Assembly: GCF_007748095.1 (NCBI RefSeq)
Contig: NZ_CP036287.1
Coordinates: 4,030,001 to 4,094,000 of the forward strand
DNA length: 64,000 bases
Reading direction: 5' to 3'
DNA from: Engelhardtia mirabilis
GTDB lineage: Bacteria > Planctomycetota > UBA1135 > GCA-002686595
Shown here one piece after another: positions 27,469 to 36,334 of the stretch (positions are counted from its first letter, which is position 1; each line of letters opens with the position of its first letter). A model generated the notes under the pieces. It was given only the letters and a program-made list of their open reading frames with translations, searched no databases and was not told the DNA's origin. Position numbers and translations under genes: made by a program.

Positions 27469-29451
27469 TCAAAAGCCGATCGCAGGCTGGGCGGCGGTGC
27501 CGAAGCGCAGTTGGTCGACGCCGACCACGAACAGCGGTTGGAACCAGACCTCGACACCCGGCAGGAGACCCGCGGGGAGCGCGAAGTCGAAGGACGTCGT
27601 ACCAGTCGACCCGATCGCGCCCAGGTCGGTGAAGACCGTGGACGAGGGAGTCAGGTAGAGCAGACCCGAGAACGGGCTGACACTGACGCCGTCGGCCAGG
27701 TTGCCGGCGCCGATCAGGACGAAGGCTCGGTCGCCGGGATCGCCGGCGACGCCGTAGTGCATGTGGTTCGAGGGCGCCGGCGCGTTCTCCGGTCGCCACA
27801 GGGGTTCTTGGCCGTCGGGCCAGTCCTGCCACAGGAAGCCGTCGGGCAGGGAGCCGAAGGCCCACAGCTCGCCCGCGGCGTCCTCGAGCCAGGTGGCGCG
27901 CCCCTCGGTGTGCGGTCCGTCCGCGATCGCTCCAACGGCCAGGCTCGCCATCTGCCACTGGGCGGGCGCGGCGCTCCAGGCGCGGGCGGTACCGCCGGCG
28001 ACGTCGACGGCGGCCAGGTGATCGCGACCGATCTCGAGACTCTCACCGGCGGCCAGCAGTCCCGCGTCGCGCCAGACTCCCGCGAAGGCGTCGAACACGG
28101 CCAGGCTCGAATCGGTTTGCACCGCGGCGATTGACGCGCCCACGTGCAGGGACGTGGCGCCCGCGGGGAGGTCGCGCGAGACCCACTGGGCCCGGCGCGC
28201 GCAGAAGGCCCAGACCCGCGAGCCGTCGGCTTCCAAGGCCAAGGCCACCGTCTCGCCAGCAGCTACCGTCGCGCCGGGGACGCTCAACGGGCTGGCCCAG
28301 TTGCCCCGTCGCGGCAGGTAGGCGTGCAGGTCACCCACCGCGTCGCGCACCAGGGCGAAGGCGCGCGGACCGGGGATCGGCTCGTGGGGCGCGGGCGCCG
28401 AACGTACGTTCCAGCCCTCACCCAACAGTGCGCCGGTGGCGTGCAGCTCGTCGTTCGCGAAGTCGGTCAGGATCAATGTGTCATCCGCCGTCACGAGCAG
28501 GTCGAAGTCGCCGGGCCGCGAGACCCAGCCCAGGCCGCCGGCCGGCGCGTAGGTCTCGATGCGCCGCACCTCGACCACGTCGTAGACGGTCATCATGTGC
28601 CCGACCGGGTGCTCCTCGGTGGTGCCCGAGGGGTGGATCACTTCGCTCACGACCCACTCGCCGAGGAAGCCGTCGAACACCAGCGAGCGGTAGCGCTGCG
28701 TGACGAGCGTCTTCTCGCGGATGTAGCAGGCGTCGCGCATCAGGCGCGGGTTGGTCGAGAAGTGCGCCTCGGTGGAGACGGCCCAGGTCCCGGTGTGACC
28801 GGAGAAGGCCGCGTAGAAGGGCTCGCCCTCGAGGGTCGAGAAGTTGAACAGGCTGGCGATGGCCACGTTGCCGAAGGACTGGGCGTAGTCGCCGGTGACG
28901 GGCACGGCGAACTCGCCCCAGGTCCCGCAGCGCGCGCCGAAGGCGCTGTAGCCGTCGGGTCGCCGCACGCAGACCACGCCGTCGTCCAGGGCCACGTCGA
29001 AGGGGTCGAGGGTGAAGTTGCCCAGGGGCAGGTCGTGCCAACCGTCGTGCAGGGCCGAGAGGGCGTGGGCGGTGAGCGCGCCGGCGTCGTCCTCGATCAC
29101 CAGGGCGACCTCGTCGTCGACGCCGATCCAGGCAGTCCCCGCGACGGTCAGGGACTCGAGCGCACCGCTGCGTGCGTTCCAGGCGATGAAGGTGCCCGCG
29201 TCCTCGATCAGCGCCAGGTGCTCGGCCACGCCGTGCACGGTCGCGCCGCTGGCGGCCAGGTCGACCCAGCCGCTGCCGAGGGCCGCGAACCCGCGCAGGG
29301 CCGTGCCGTCGTCGTGGATCAGGATCGAGCCCGAGCGGTCGACGCCGGCCAGGGGGTCGTAGGAAGTGGACGACCACTGGGCCGTCGCGGCGCTCGCCAG
29401 GGACGAGAGGGCGAGCGCTACCGAGCACAGACGCGACGAAGCAGCGAACAT
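27469..29451 (-). CDS. Secreted repeat protein with AF..GxW motifs and C-terminal beta domain
   Basis: A 660-residue precursor with a signal peptide (LCSVALALSSLASAATA). The body is built of about ten to twelve diverged repeats of 40-55 residues marked by [AV][FWY]xAxxGxW followed by a run ending in V/A-G: ALSALHDGW, AFGARCGTW, AFSGHTGTW, VFDGFLGEW, YLPRRGNW, AFCARRAQW, VFDAFAGVW, AWSAAPAQW. The pattern, with alternating VALALD/VAAV strands, suggests a beta-propeller. The last ~90 residues (from DRAFVLIGAG) look like a separate beta domain also seen at the ends of the secreted proteins at 52649-54307 and 54534-56357. No catalytic residues were recognised. It lies downstream of the polysaccharide-acylation genes on the same strand but 142 bases away. 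Confidence 0.7.
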   Translation of the reverse strand: MFAASSRLCSVALALSSLASAATAQWSSTSYDPLAGVDRSGSILIHDDGTALRGFAALGSGWVDLAASGATVHGVAEHLALIEDAGTFIAWNARSGALESLTVAGTAWIGVDDEVALVIEDDAGALTAHALSALHDGWHDLPLGNFTLDPFDVALDDGVVCVRRPDGYSAFGARCGTWGEFAVPVTGDYAQSFGNVAIASLFNFSTLEGEPFYAAFSGHTGTWAVSTEAHFSTNPRLMRDACYIREKTLVTQRYRSLVFDGFLGEWVVSEVIHPSGTTEEHPVGHMMTVYDVVEVRRIETYAPAGGLGWVSRPGDFDLLVTADDTLILTDFANDELHATGALLGEGWNVRSAPAPHEPIPGPRAFALVRDAVGDLHAYLPRRGNWASPLSVPGATVAAGETVALALEADGSRVWAFCARRAQWVSRDLPAGATSLHVGASIAAVQTDSSLAVFDAFAGVWRDAGLLAAGESLEIGRDHLAAVDVAGGTARAWSAAPAQWQMASLAVGAIADGPHTEGRATWLEDAAGELWAFGSLPDGFLWQDWPDGQEPLWRPENAPAPSNHMHYGVAGDPGDRAFVLIGAGNLADGVSVSPFSGLLYLTPSSTVFTDLGAIGSTGTTSFDFALPAGLLPGVEVWFQPLFVVGVDQLRFGTAAQPAIGF

Positions 29452-29593
29452 GGCGAAACCTGTCAGGGGGGGGGCCGAGGCGGGAAGGCGGGGCGGGCAG
29501 TGCCCCGCTCCGAGTCTAGGCCAGGGCAGGCGATTCGGCAGGAGGCCGGTTGGCCAGCTCTGGCGCGGCGCTCCCGGCCGCCACCGGGCTCGT

Positions 29594-30598
29594 TCAGCCG
29601 TCGCCGAGCTCGGCCGCCAGGGCCTCGCCGTAGGCTCGGCGGGCCACCGGGTGCAGGTGCGAGCCGTCGTAGAAGGCCCGGTCGCCGGGCGGCTCGTAGG
29701 GGATCGGGCCGCCGTAGGTCAGGCCGTCGACCGGCGCGCAGAGGGCCTCGAGCTCGCGCTCGAGGTCGGGCAGGGCTCCGTTCGCCTGCCAGGCGGCGCG
29801 CGTCGTCGGGGGCACGGGGGCGAGACGCACCTCGACCCTGGCCCCCAGGCGCCCGGCGGCCTCGGCCAAGAGCGGCAGGAAGTCGGCGGTGACCTCGGAC
29901 ACCATCAGGTGATCCAACGCCGTGTCCTTGTCGATTCGCTGCAACGTCGCGGCGGGTGCTGCGCTCGGCAGCTGCCCGCTGCCCCGCAAGCGCCGGTCCA
30001 GCTCACGCATGGCCTCGGCCAGCGGCCGCAGCAGGTAGCCGCGGCGCAGGTAGCTCGGCGGGTAGAGCCAACGCCGGCGGGCCTGGGTCTCGAGCTCGGC
30101 CACCAACTCGGGGCGCCCCAGGCGCTCGGACACGGCGTGGCGCTCCGCGGGCCGGTTGAAGATCGAGGTGAAGTACAGCTCGAGGAAGCGCTCCGAGCGC
30201 AGGTCGGCCTCGAAAGAGGCCGGCGAGAGCACGTAGACCACGCGCTCCACACCCCCACCGACGCCCCGGCGCGCGAGGGTGTCGGCCAGGCGCTGCACCA
30301 GGAAGGCGTTGCCGGCGGTGGACACCGACTGGTTGCTGGAGAGGTCCAAGACACCGTCGGGCACGGGCCAGAGCACGTCGTAGGAAACACTGTCGGAGAG
30401 CAGCACCACGCGGGGCGCGATGCGCGCGCCCTGCACCTGCGCCACCCGGGCGTCGAGCTCGTGGCGACCGCGGTGCTCGGGCAGGGCCAGCGCCAACAAC
30501 AGCTCCACCACCACCGCGAGCACAGCGGCAATCACCAGGGCCGCGCGCGCCTTCGCGGCGCGCTCGGGGGGATCGGGGTTGGGGTCGTGGACGGCCAC
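29594..30598 (-). CDS. SGNH-like partner of the MBOAT acyltransferase (AlgJ/AlgX-like role)
   Basis: A 334-residue protein starting at GTG, with one N-terminal membrane segment (AALVIAAVLAVVVELLLALALP). The exported domain has SGNH-like landmarks: VVLLSDSVSYDVL (Ser block), NQSVSTAGNAFL, and a late FYDGSHLHPVARRAYGEAL with the Asp/His pair. It lies 23 bases after the MBOAT gene. MBOAT plus SGNH pairs O-acetylate extracellular polysaccharides, the membrane protein passing acyl groups to the exported transferase, as for alginate. The polysaccharide here is unknown. A block III Asn was not located with certainty, so activity is inferred from context as much as from sequence. Confidence 0.7.
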   Translation of the reverse strand: MAVHDPNPDPPERAAKARAALVIAAVLAVVVELLLALALPEHRGRHELDARVAQVQGARIAPRVVLLSDSVSYDVLWPVPDGVLDLSSNQSVSTAGNAFLVQRLADTLARRGVGGGVERVVYVLSPASFEADLRSERFLELYFTSIFNRPAERHAVSERLGRPELVAELETQARRRWLYPPSYLRRGYLLRPLAEAMRELDRRLRGSGQLPSAAPAATLQRIDKDTALDHLMVSEVTADFLPLLAEAAGRLGARVEVRLAPVPPTTRAAWQANGALPDLERELEALCAPVDGLTYGGPIPYEPPGDRAFYDGSHLHPVARRAYGEALAAELGDG

Positions 30599-30621
30599 AG
30601 GTCTCGTGTGCGTTCAGGCGC

Positions 30622-32058
30622 TCAGAACTGGAAGTAGATGAACTCGCCGCCGACGAAGCGACCGAACAGGCTCACGGCCAGGTACAGGCCGACCAGCACC
30701 GCCGCCCGCGCGCCCGGTCGCGCCGCTTCGAAGGGACTCTCCGCGTCGCCGCGTCGCCACAGGCCCAGGTCCCAGGCCAGCACGACCAAGGTCGCGCCCG
30801 CGGCGACGATCAGGCCGCTGGCCAGGTGCTCCGAGAGGGGCAGGCCAGCCAACAGACCCGCCTGCGTCGGCGAGAGGAAGCCCACGATCTGCGCCATGCT
30901 CTCGGCCCGGAAGAAGAGCCAACCGAGCACCACCAGTTGCAGGAAGCAGACCCAGCGCACCGCGGCGCCGAGCCGAGTGCTGGCCGGCCTGTAGCTCGGA
31001 CGCCGCGACCAGGCCCGGTGCAGCGACAGCAGCAACCCCTGGTAGCCGCCCCACAAGACGAAGTTCCAGGCCGCCCCGTGCCAAAGGCCGCCGAGCAGCA
31101 TGGTCAGCATCAGGTTGCGGTAGGTCACGAGGGCCCCGCCCCGGTTGCCGCCCAGGCTGATGTAGAGGTAGTCGCGCAGCCAGCTCGACAGGCTGATGTG
31201 CCAGCGCCGCCAGAACTCCTGGGGATCGCTGGCGAAGTAGGGCATGCGGAAGTTCCACGGGAAGCGGAAGCCCATGGCCTGGGCGCAGCCTCGCGCGATG
31301 TCGGTGTAGCCCGAGAAGTCCCCGTAGATCTGCAGGGTGAAGGCGTACACGCCGACGATGCGCGCCAGGTAGCCGACCTCGTCCCCACCGCCCGCGAAGA
31401 CCGCGTTGACGGCCGGCGCCAGGTTGTCGGCCAGCACGACCTTCTTGAACAGCCCCCACAGGGCCAACTCGAGGCCCTCCAGTTGGTCGCTCCAGCGGAA
31501 CACGCGCCGCGCGCGCACCTGGGGCAGGAACTCCGCGGCGCGCACGATCGGACCGGCGACGAGCTGCGGGAAGAAGGCCACGTAGGTGGCGAAGTCCACC
31601 AGGCTGCGCTCGGCCGGGATCGTCCCGCGGTAGCGGTCGATCGTGTAGGAGAGGGTCTGGAAGGTGTAGAAGCTGATCCCCACCGGCAGGATCACGCCCA
31701 GGGTCCACTCGTGCGCGCCCAGTCCCAGGCTCGCGAGCAGCTCCGCCGCGCTGGCGGCGAAGAAGTCGAAGTACTTGAAGAAGCCGAGCAGCCCCAGGTT
31801 CGACGCCAGGGAGATGCCGAGCACCGCGCGGCGCCTGGTCCCCGTCATGCCCGGCCGCTCGAAGGCCAGGCCGCAGGCGAAGTCGATCAGGGTCGAGGCC
31901 CAGATCAGGCCCAGGAAGCGCCAGTCCCAGTAGCCGTAGAAGAAGTTGCTCGCCGCGAGCAGCAGTAGGTTCTGCAGCCGGGGCCGCCGCCCCAGGGCCC
32001 AGTACACGCCCCAGACGAGGGCGAAGAACCACAGGAAGTGCAGGCTGTTGAACAGCAC
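30622..32058 (-). CDS. MBOAT-family membrane-bound O-acyltransferase (AlgI-like)
   Basis: A 478-residue membrane protein with ten or more hydrophobic segments starting at GTG (MLFNSLHFLWFFALVW). Family landmarks are ILPVGISFYTFQTLSYTIDRYRG, AFFPQLVAGPIVRA, the WRRWHISLSSWLRDYLYI segment and MLLGGLWHGAAWNFVLWG, which contains the invariant catalytic histidine (LWHGAAW). This is the AlgI/PatA/DltB group, which moves acyl groups across the cytoplasmic membrane for O-acylation of polysaccharides. The SGNH partner follows after 23 bases, and an RmlC-like epimerase, an unknown protein and an aldo/keto reductase lie upstream on the same strand with short gaps. Confidence 0.9.
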   Translation of the reverse strand: MLFNSLHFLWFFALVWGVYWALGRRPRLQNLLLLAASNFFYGYWDWRFLGLIWASTLIDFACGLAFERPGMTGTRRRAVLGISLASNLGLLGFFKYFDFFAASAAELLASLGLGAHEWTLGVILPVGISFYTFQTLSYTIDRYRGTIPAERSLVDFATYVAFFPQLVAGPIVRAAEFLPQVRARRVFRWSDQLEGLELALWGLFKKVVLADNLAPAVNAVFAGGGDEVGYLARIVGVYAFTLQIYGDFSGYTDIARGCAQAMGFRFPWNFRMPYFASDPQEFWRRWHISLSSWLRDYLYISLGGNRGGALVTYRNLMLTMLLGGLWHGAAWNFVLWGGYQGLLLSLHRAWSRRPSYRPASTRLGAAVRWVCFLQLVVLGWLFFRAESMAQIVGFLSPTQAGLLAGLPLSEHLASGLIVAAGATLVVLAWDLGLWRRGDAESPFEAARPGARAAVLVGLYLAVSLFGRFVGGEFIYFQF

Positions 32059-32111
32059 GGCTCGGGATCGTCAGCGTGTCGCGGGGGCCCCGCGGGGCCG
32101 CGCGCGTCGGA

Positions 32112-32651
32112 TCAGCCGCGCTCGACGTCCCACACGCTGGCGCCGAAGTGGTCCCAGGGCAGGCGGCCCTCGTCGCAGTGCTCGTCGGTCGAGAACTGCA
32201 CGTCCACGAAGTAGACGATCACCGACGGGGTCGCCGGTCGCAGGTTCTTGGCGCCGTGGGCCACGCCGGGCGGGATCCGCACCAGCATCGAGCGGGTGTC
32301 GCCGAGCACGAGGCGCTGCACCACGCCCTCGGTCGGCGAGCCCTTCCGCACGTCGCCGACGCACAGGAGGATCTTGTCCGTGGGCGGCACGTACCAGACG
32401 TCGGTCTGGCGCTTATGCATGTGGAAGGCCTTGATCGCCAGGGGCTCCATCACGGAGTAGTTCACCTGGCGCACCTCGAAGCCCGGCAGGCCCTGGAGCT
32501 TGCCGCCGTCCAGGCGCCCCAGCTCGGTCATCGCGCCCCCGTCGTCGTTGAAGCGGCGCAGCTCGACGATCTCCAGCCCCTCGATCTTGGAGCGGGCGGA
32601 GTAGTCCTGGACGGAGTAGGCGGCCTTGGCGGCGTCGTTGAACTCGGGCAT
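32112..32651 (-). CDS. dTDP-4-dehydrorhamnose 3,5-epimerase (RmlC)-like cupin
   Basis: A 179-residue cupin of the RmlC/sugar epimerase family. Landmarks: VNYSVMEPLAIKAFHMHKRQTDVWYV (two histidines and the Q.D pair of the active-site strand), ILLCVGDVRKGSPTEG and RIPPGVAHGAKNL. The residue pattern FHMHKRQTDVW resembles but does not exactly match the RGLHxQ motif of classic RmlC, so the nucleotide sugar may differ. The start at MPEFNDA is chosen; the longer frame to 32690 adds 13 atypical residues. It lies between an unknown gene (67 bases) and the MBOAT gene (53 bases), suggesting a role in surface-sugar synthesis. No rmlA, rmlB or rmlD is visible nearby. Confidence 0.8.
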   Translation of the reverse strand: MPEFNDAAKAAYSVQDYSARSKIEGLEIVELRRFNDDGGAMTELGRLDGGKLQGLPGFEVRQVNYSVMEPLAIKAFHMHKRQTDVWYVPPTDKILLCVGDVRKGSPTEGVVQRLVLGDTRSMLVRIPPGVAHGAKNLRPATPSVIVYFVDVQFSTDEHCDEGRLPWDHFGASVWDVERG

Positions 32652-32718
32652 GGTCGGGATGGCTTGGGGGGACGGAGCGCCCGGAAGCATACCCGCCGAG
32701 CCGGTCGGGGACCGCGGC

Positions 32719-33504
32719 TCAGGCTTCCTTGGGAGCTTCCTTCGGGGCGCCGAGCAGGATCCGGCCGTGTCGCACCACGTCGCCGACGATCGGCGAAAGG
32801 CGCCCCTCGCGGGCGAGCACCACGTGCATCCCCGCGTTGTGGCAAGCGTCGGCCAAGAGGCCCGATTCCTCGCTGGTGGTGTGAACCAGGGTCGGCGTCT
32901 TGATCCGGCGCAGGGCGGCGTCGACCAGGCCCAGGGCCATCCCGGCCTCGATGTCGAGGGCGCGCCGCTTGGGGCGTCCGCGCTCGTACAGCATGTCGTG
33001 CAGGGCCGGGAAGGCCTCGGGGTCGGTCAGCACGCTGACCAGCCACAGGTGGTCGAAGCCGATGGTCTCGAGGCGCACCAGGGGTTGGGTCGACCAGCGC
33101 GGCAGGCTCACGCCCAGGCGCGCCTCGACCGCGGCCAGGGCGCGGTTCAGCTCGCGGGTCTCGGGGCCATCGAGGGACACCACGGTCACCGCGCGCCCGA
33201 CCAGCAGGGTCTCGGCCAGGATCGGCGCGATCTCGGCGATCCCCGCGCCGATGTAGAGGCTCGCGCCGGTCGGTGAGGCCGAGAGGCGCTCGACCACGTC
33301 GGCGGCGAAGCGCAGGGCGGCGTCGCGCTGGGCCTCGCGCTGCTCCTCGCCGAAGAAGTCGTCGCCGCCGTCCTCGCAGTAGGCGCGACCGAGCAGCTTC
33401 CAGTTCAGCTCGGACTCGATCTCGACGAGGGCGGCGCCGAAGCGCTCGGCGGCGGCCGGGGAGGGACCCGAGGAGGGTCGGGGCGTGGGGGGTGATTCGA
33501 CCAT
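32719..33504 (-). CDS. Conserved-looking cytoplasmic protein of unknown function
   Basis: A 261-residue protein without signal or membrane segment. After a proline-rich start, a helical region (FGAALVEIESELNWKLLGRAYC) leads into an alpha/beta part with a Rossmann-like ASLYIGAGIAEIAPIL strand-loop-helix (~82-97) and VVSLDGPETRELN, which could bind a nucleotide or SAM. A later VHTTSEESGLLADACH segment is also alpha/beta. I cannot assign a family. The ATG at 33504 lies 15 bases after the aldo/keto reductase stop, so it is almost certainly co-transcribed with it. Confidence 0.65.
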   Translation of the reverse strand: MVESPPTPRPSSGPSPAAAERFGAALVEIESELNWKLLGRAYCEDGGDDFFGEEQREAQRDAALRFAADVVERLSASPTGASLYIGAGIAEIAPILAETLLVGRAVTVVSLDGPETRELNRALAAVEARLGVSLPRWSTQPLVRLETIGFDHLWLVSVLTDPEAFPALHDMLYERGRPKRRALDIEAGMALGLVDAALRRIKTPTLVHTTSEESGLLADACHNAGMHVVLAREGRLSPIVGDVVRHGRILLGAPKEAPKEA

Positions 33505-33518
33505 CGGGGACAGCTTTC

Positions 33519-34538
33519 CTACTCGCGCAGATCGAGGTCCAGGGCGGCGAAGGCGCGATCGATCGCGTCCAGCTCGTCGTCGCCCAACTCGAGCGCGCCG
33601 GCGCGGGCGTTCTCGTCGGCTTGGGCCGCCTTGCGCAGTCCCGCCAGGACGGTGGTGATGCCCGGTTGGGCGATGGTCCAGGCCAGGCAGGTCTGTGCCA
33701 GGGTGGCGTCGTGGCGCTCGGCGATGGGAGCGACGACGTCGTCGAGCACGCCGTTGATCGCGGCGCGGTTCTCGGGCCGGAAGGAGGCGCGGCCCGCGCG
33801 CTGATCGCCGGGGGGGAACTCGCGGTCCTCGCGCGCCTTGCCGGTCAACAGGCCCTGTTCGAGCGGGCTGTAGGCCAACACGCCCACCCCGCGCTCCCGG
33901 CACCAGGGCAGAACCTCGCGCTCGGCGTCGCGGTGCACCAGGTTGTAGCGCGGCTGGTTGCTGGCCAGGGGCACGCCCTTGGCGGCCAGGGCCGCCTGGG
34001 CCTGGTCGAGCACCGCCGGCCAGTAGTTCGACACGCCGATGGCGCCGATCTTGCCCGCGTCGCGCAGCTCGGCCAGGGCGCCCATGGTCTCGGCCACCGG
34101 CGTGGTCGGGTCGTTCCAGTGAACCTGGAACAGGTGGATGTGGTCGACGCCGAGGCGTTTGAGAGACTGCTCGCACTCGCGCTTGACCGAGTCCGGGCGG
34201 CTGTTCTTGTAGACCTTGACGCGCTTGCCGCCCTCGCCGGCTCCTTCGAAGGCCAGCTGGCCGCGCTCGGCCGGGTCGTCCCAGACCAGGCCGCACTTGG
34301 TCATCACGACCACGTCGTCGCGGCCGACGAGGGACTGCGCGACCACGCGCTCGGAGCGCCCGAAGCCGTAGATCGGCGCCGTGTCTACGGCGGTCATGCC
34401 CGCGTCGTAGGCCGCGCGCAGGGCCGCCAGCGACTCCGCGTCGTCCGCGTCCCCCCACTGCCATCCGCCGATGGCCCAGGCGCCCACGGTGATGACGGGG
34501 ACCTCGAGGTCGGTGCTACCGAGAATGCGCTTCTTCAT
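33519..34538 (-). CDS. Aldo/keto reductase
   Basis: A 339-residue NADPH-dependent aldo/keto reductase of the (beta/alpha)8 barrel family. The catalytic tetrad is present: Asp52 and Tyr57 (VDTAPIYGFGRSE), Lys81 (VMTKCG) and His140 (FQVHW). The substrate and cofactor loops IGVSNYWPAV, SNQPRYNLVHR and LAYSPLEQGLLTGK, and the late IAQPGITTVLAGLRK, are also seen. Many such enzymes act on sugars or small carbonyls; the polysaccharide neighbours suggest but do not prove a sugar substrate. Start is the ATG at 34538; the longer frame runs into the palindrome at 34566-34684, whose arm ends 28 bases upstream of the start. Confidence 0.9.
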   Translation of the reverse strand: MKKRILGSTDLEVPVITVGAWAIGGWQWGDADDAESLAALRAAYDAGMTAVDTAPIYGFGRSERVVAQSLVGRDDVVVMTKCGLVWDDPAERGQLAFEGAGEGGKRVKVYKNSRPDSVKRECEQSLKRLGVDHIHLFQVHWNDPTTPVAETMGALAELRDAGKIGAIGVSNYWPAVLDQAQAALAAKGVPLASNQPRYNLVHRDAEREVLPWCRERGVGVLAYSPLEQGLLTGKAREDREFPPGDQRAGRASFRPENRAAINGVLDDVVAPIAERHDATLAQTCLAWTIAQPGITTVLAGLRKAAQADENARAGALELGDDELDAIDRAFAALDLDLRE

Positions 34539-34565
34539 GAGTGGTGATCGGGGGCGCGAGGTGGC

Positions 34566-34684
34566 GTGTGGGACGTACGGTGGCGGGATCATTCGTCCCA
34601 ACCGCTGGTGACGACCAGCGGCCTTCGGCCGCTGGTCGTCACCAGCGGTTGGGACGAATGATCCCGCCACCGTACGTCCCACAC
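34566..34684. repeat. Perfect long palindrome, 58-bp arms, 3-base loop (hairpin family copy 1)
   Basis: Bases 34566-34623 are the exact reverse complement of 34627-34684 with TTC between. The outer arm contains CGTACGGTGGCGGGATCATT and then CGTCCCAACC; the inner arm is itself partly palindromic (CCGCTGG / CCAGCGG). The element begins four bases from the stop of the sulfatase-fold gene at 34688 and ends 28 bases before the aldo/keto reductase start, both on the minus strand. A second element with the same outer arm is at 54339-54451. It could be a terminator, an mRNA-stabilising 3' end or a REP/MITE-like repeat. Confidence 0.95.
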
Positions 34685-34687
34685 CAG

Positions 34688-36220
34688 TCAGTCCTGTTCG
34701 CCCGCGGGGTCCTTCTCGACATAGCCGAGGGCGTCCAGGAGTGCCTGGGACGCGATGTCGGGATCAACCACGTGGACGGGCGCCGCGGGGAGCTCGGAGC
34801 GGTAGCGCTGCAGCTCGTCGCGCAGTGCCAGTCCGGGTCCGTCGAGGCTGTTGTCCACCACCAGGTTGTGTACCTCGCCAGGGTCGCTCGACAGGTCGTA
34901 CAACTCGAGCGTGCCCGTGTCGTAGTCCAGGATCAGCTTGTGGCGGCCATCGGTCACCGCCTGTCGGAACTCGAGCCAATCGGGTCCCGCTTCATCCTTC
35001 ACGACGCTCCTGAAGCTCTCCTTGGCGCTCTTGGTCTGAGTCTGAGCCAAGAGCGTCACGGGCTGGCGATCGCTCCCGTCGAGCACCCCCACCAGACTGC
35101 GGCCCTGCAGCGCCGCGGGTGCGTCGAGACCGCTCACGTCGAGCAGGGTCGGCAACACGTCGATGCCGCGCACCAGCAGCTCGCCCTCGCGCTGCCCCGC
35201 GAAGCGCCCACCCGGGAAACGGATCACCAACGGCACCCGCAGGGTCTCCTCGTAGAGGAACGGATCGTGGGTGAACCACACCGCATCGCGCTCGGTCAGG
35301 GACTCCCCGTGGTCGGCGGTGATGACCACGAGAGTATCGTCCAGCACGCCGCGCTCACGCAGGCCTTCGATCAGGGCTCCCACACCGCGGTCGGCGAAAC
35401 GGATCCCGTTGTCGTACCGATCCGCGATGTAGCGCCAGTCGAGCTCGCCCAGCCGCCGCTGCTCGGCGCCAACCGGCAGGGGCCCTGCGCGCTCCGTCGG
35501 GTTGACGTTGTAGTGGGCCTCGAGCCGTCCGACGCGCACGTCGTGCCCGGGCCCGAACCCGGACTCGGCGAACGGCAGTCGGCCGGGTTGGCGTCCGGTG
35601 CCCGGGTAGAAGCCCAGCAGCTCCGCTGACCACTCGCGGTAGCCGAAGGGCCGGTGCACGTCCCACAGGTGCACCCAGGTCGCGAACTTCCCCTCACCCG
35701 AATCGACCCAGTCGAAGAAGTGCTCGACCGTGTCCTCCCAGGGACCCGAGAGCTGGGTCGAGGGCAGGTCGAAGTCCTCCAGCAACCCCGTCGGGGGCAG
35801 GCCCGGATGGTTGATGAAGGCGCTGGTGCGGTAGCCCGCGGCGCCGAACAGGTCCTGGAAGGTCTGGGCCGCGGGGTCGATCTTGTAGTTCCAGAACACC
35901 AGCCCGTGGCTCGGGGTGTTGAGCCCGGTCAAGAGGCTGGCGTGGGACGGCGCGGTGAACGGCGCGTGGGAGTAGGAGCGCTCGAACAGGGCCGACTCGG
36001 CCGCGAGGGCGTCCAGGTTCGGGGTCGTGTCGCGCCCGTAGCCGTAGGCGCCCACGTGGTCGGAGCGCAGGCAGTCGACCGTCACCAACAGCACCGAGGG
36101 CGCCTCGGCGGGCGAGTTGCCGCAGCCCGCCAGGCCGGCGAGTGCGAGGCCGGCCAGCATGTGGGCCGAGGGAGCGTCGCCCGTGAGCGGGCGTCGACGA
36201 GCGGGGGGCGCGGATTGCAT
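34688..36220 (-). CDS. Sulfatase-fold lipoprotein without the formylglycine motif (A)
   Basis: A 510-residue alkaline-phosphatase-superfamily protein with a lipoprotein signal (MLAGLALAGLAGC, Cys33). Metal-site landmarks are LLVTVDCLRSDH (Asp49), VVITADHGESL (DH) and an early NHPG. At the position of the sulfatase CxPxR motif it has FTAPSHASLLTG: Thr89 replaces the Cys or Ser and no arginine follows. That pattern is closer to phosphatases, phosphodiesterases and phosphotransferases of the same fold than to formylglycine sulfatases. Substrate unknown. The gene is divergent from a tandem pair of similar genes (36335, 37819) across 114 bases and is followed at once by the 58-bp-arm palindrome. 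An alternative start at 36160 keeps the same lipobox. Confidence 0.85.
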   Translation of the reverse strand: MQSAPPARRRPLTGDAPSAHMLAGLALAGLAGCGNSPAEAPSVLLVTVDCLRSDHVGAYGYGRDTTPNLDALAAESALFERSYSHAPFTAPSHASLLTGLNTPSHGLVFWNYKIDPAAQTFQDLFGAAGYRTSAFINHPGLPPTGLLEDFDLPSTQLSGPWEDTVEHFFDWVDSGEGKFATWVHLWDVHRPFGYREWSAELLGFYPGTGRQPGRLPFAESGFGPGHDVRVGRLEAHYNVNPTERAGPLPVGAEQRRLGELDWRYIADRYDNGIRFADRGVGALIEGLRERGVLDDTLVVITADHGESLTERDAVWFTHDPFLYEETLRVPLVIRFPGGRFAGQREGELLVRGIDVLPTLLDVSGLDAPAALQGRSLVGVLDGSDRQPVTLLAQTQTKSAKESFRSVVKDEAGPDWLEFRQAVTDGRHKLILDYDTGTLELYDLSSDPGEVHNLVVDNSLDGPGLALRDELQRYRSELPAAPVHVVDPDIASQALLDALGYVEKDPAGEQD

Positions 36221-36334
36221 GGTCGGGGTACGGGCTCGAGCCGCCCGCGTGGGCGTCGATCGGGTCGCAGTCTACGGCCCGCGGCCGGGGGCACCCCAAG
36301 GCTTCGGCTCGGATGTCCGATAGACTCTCCCGCC

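Noticed and set aside
34566..34684. Palindrome considered as a transposon end or attachment site
   Set aside because: No transposase or integrase gene is nearby and no target-site duplication was seen.
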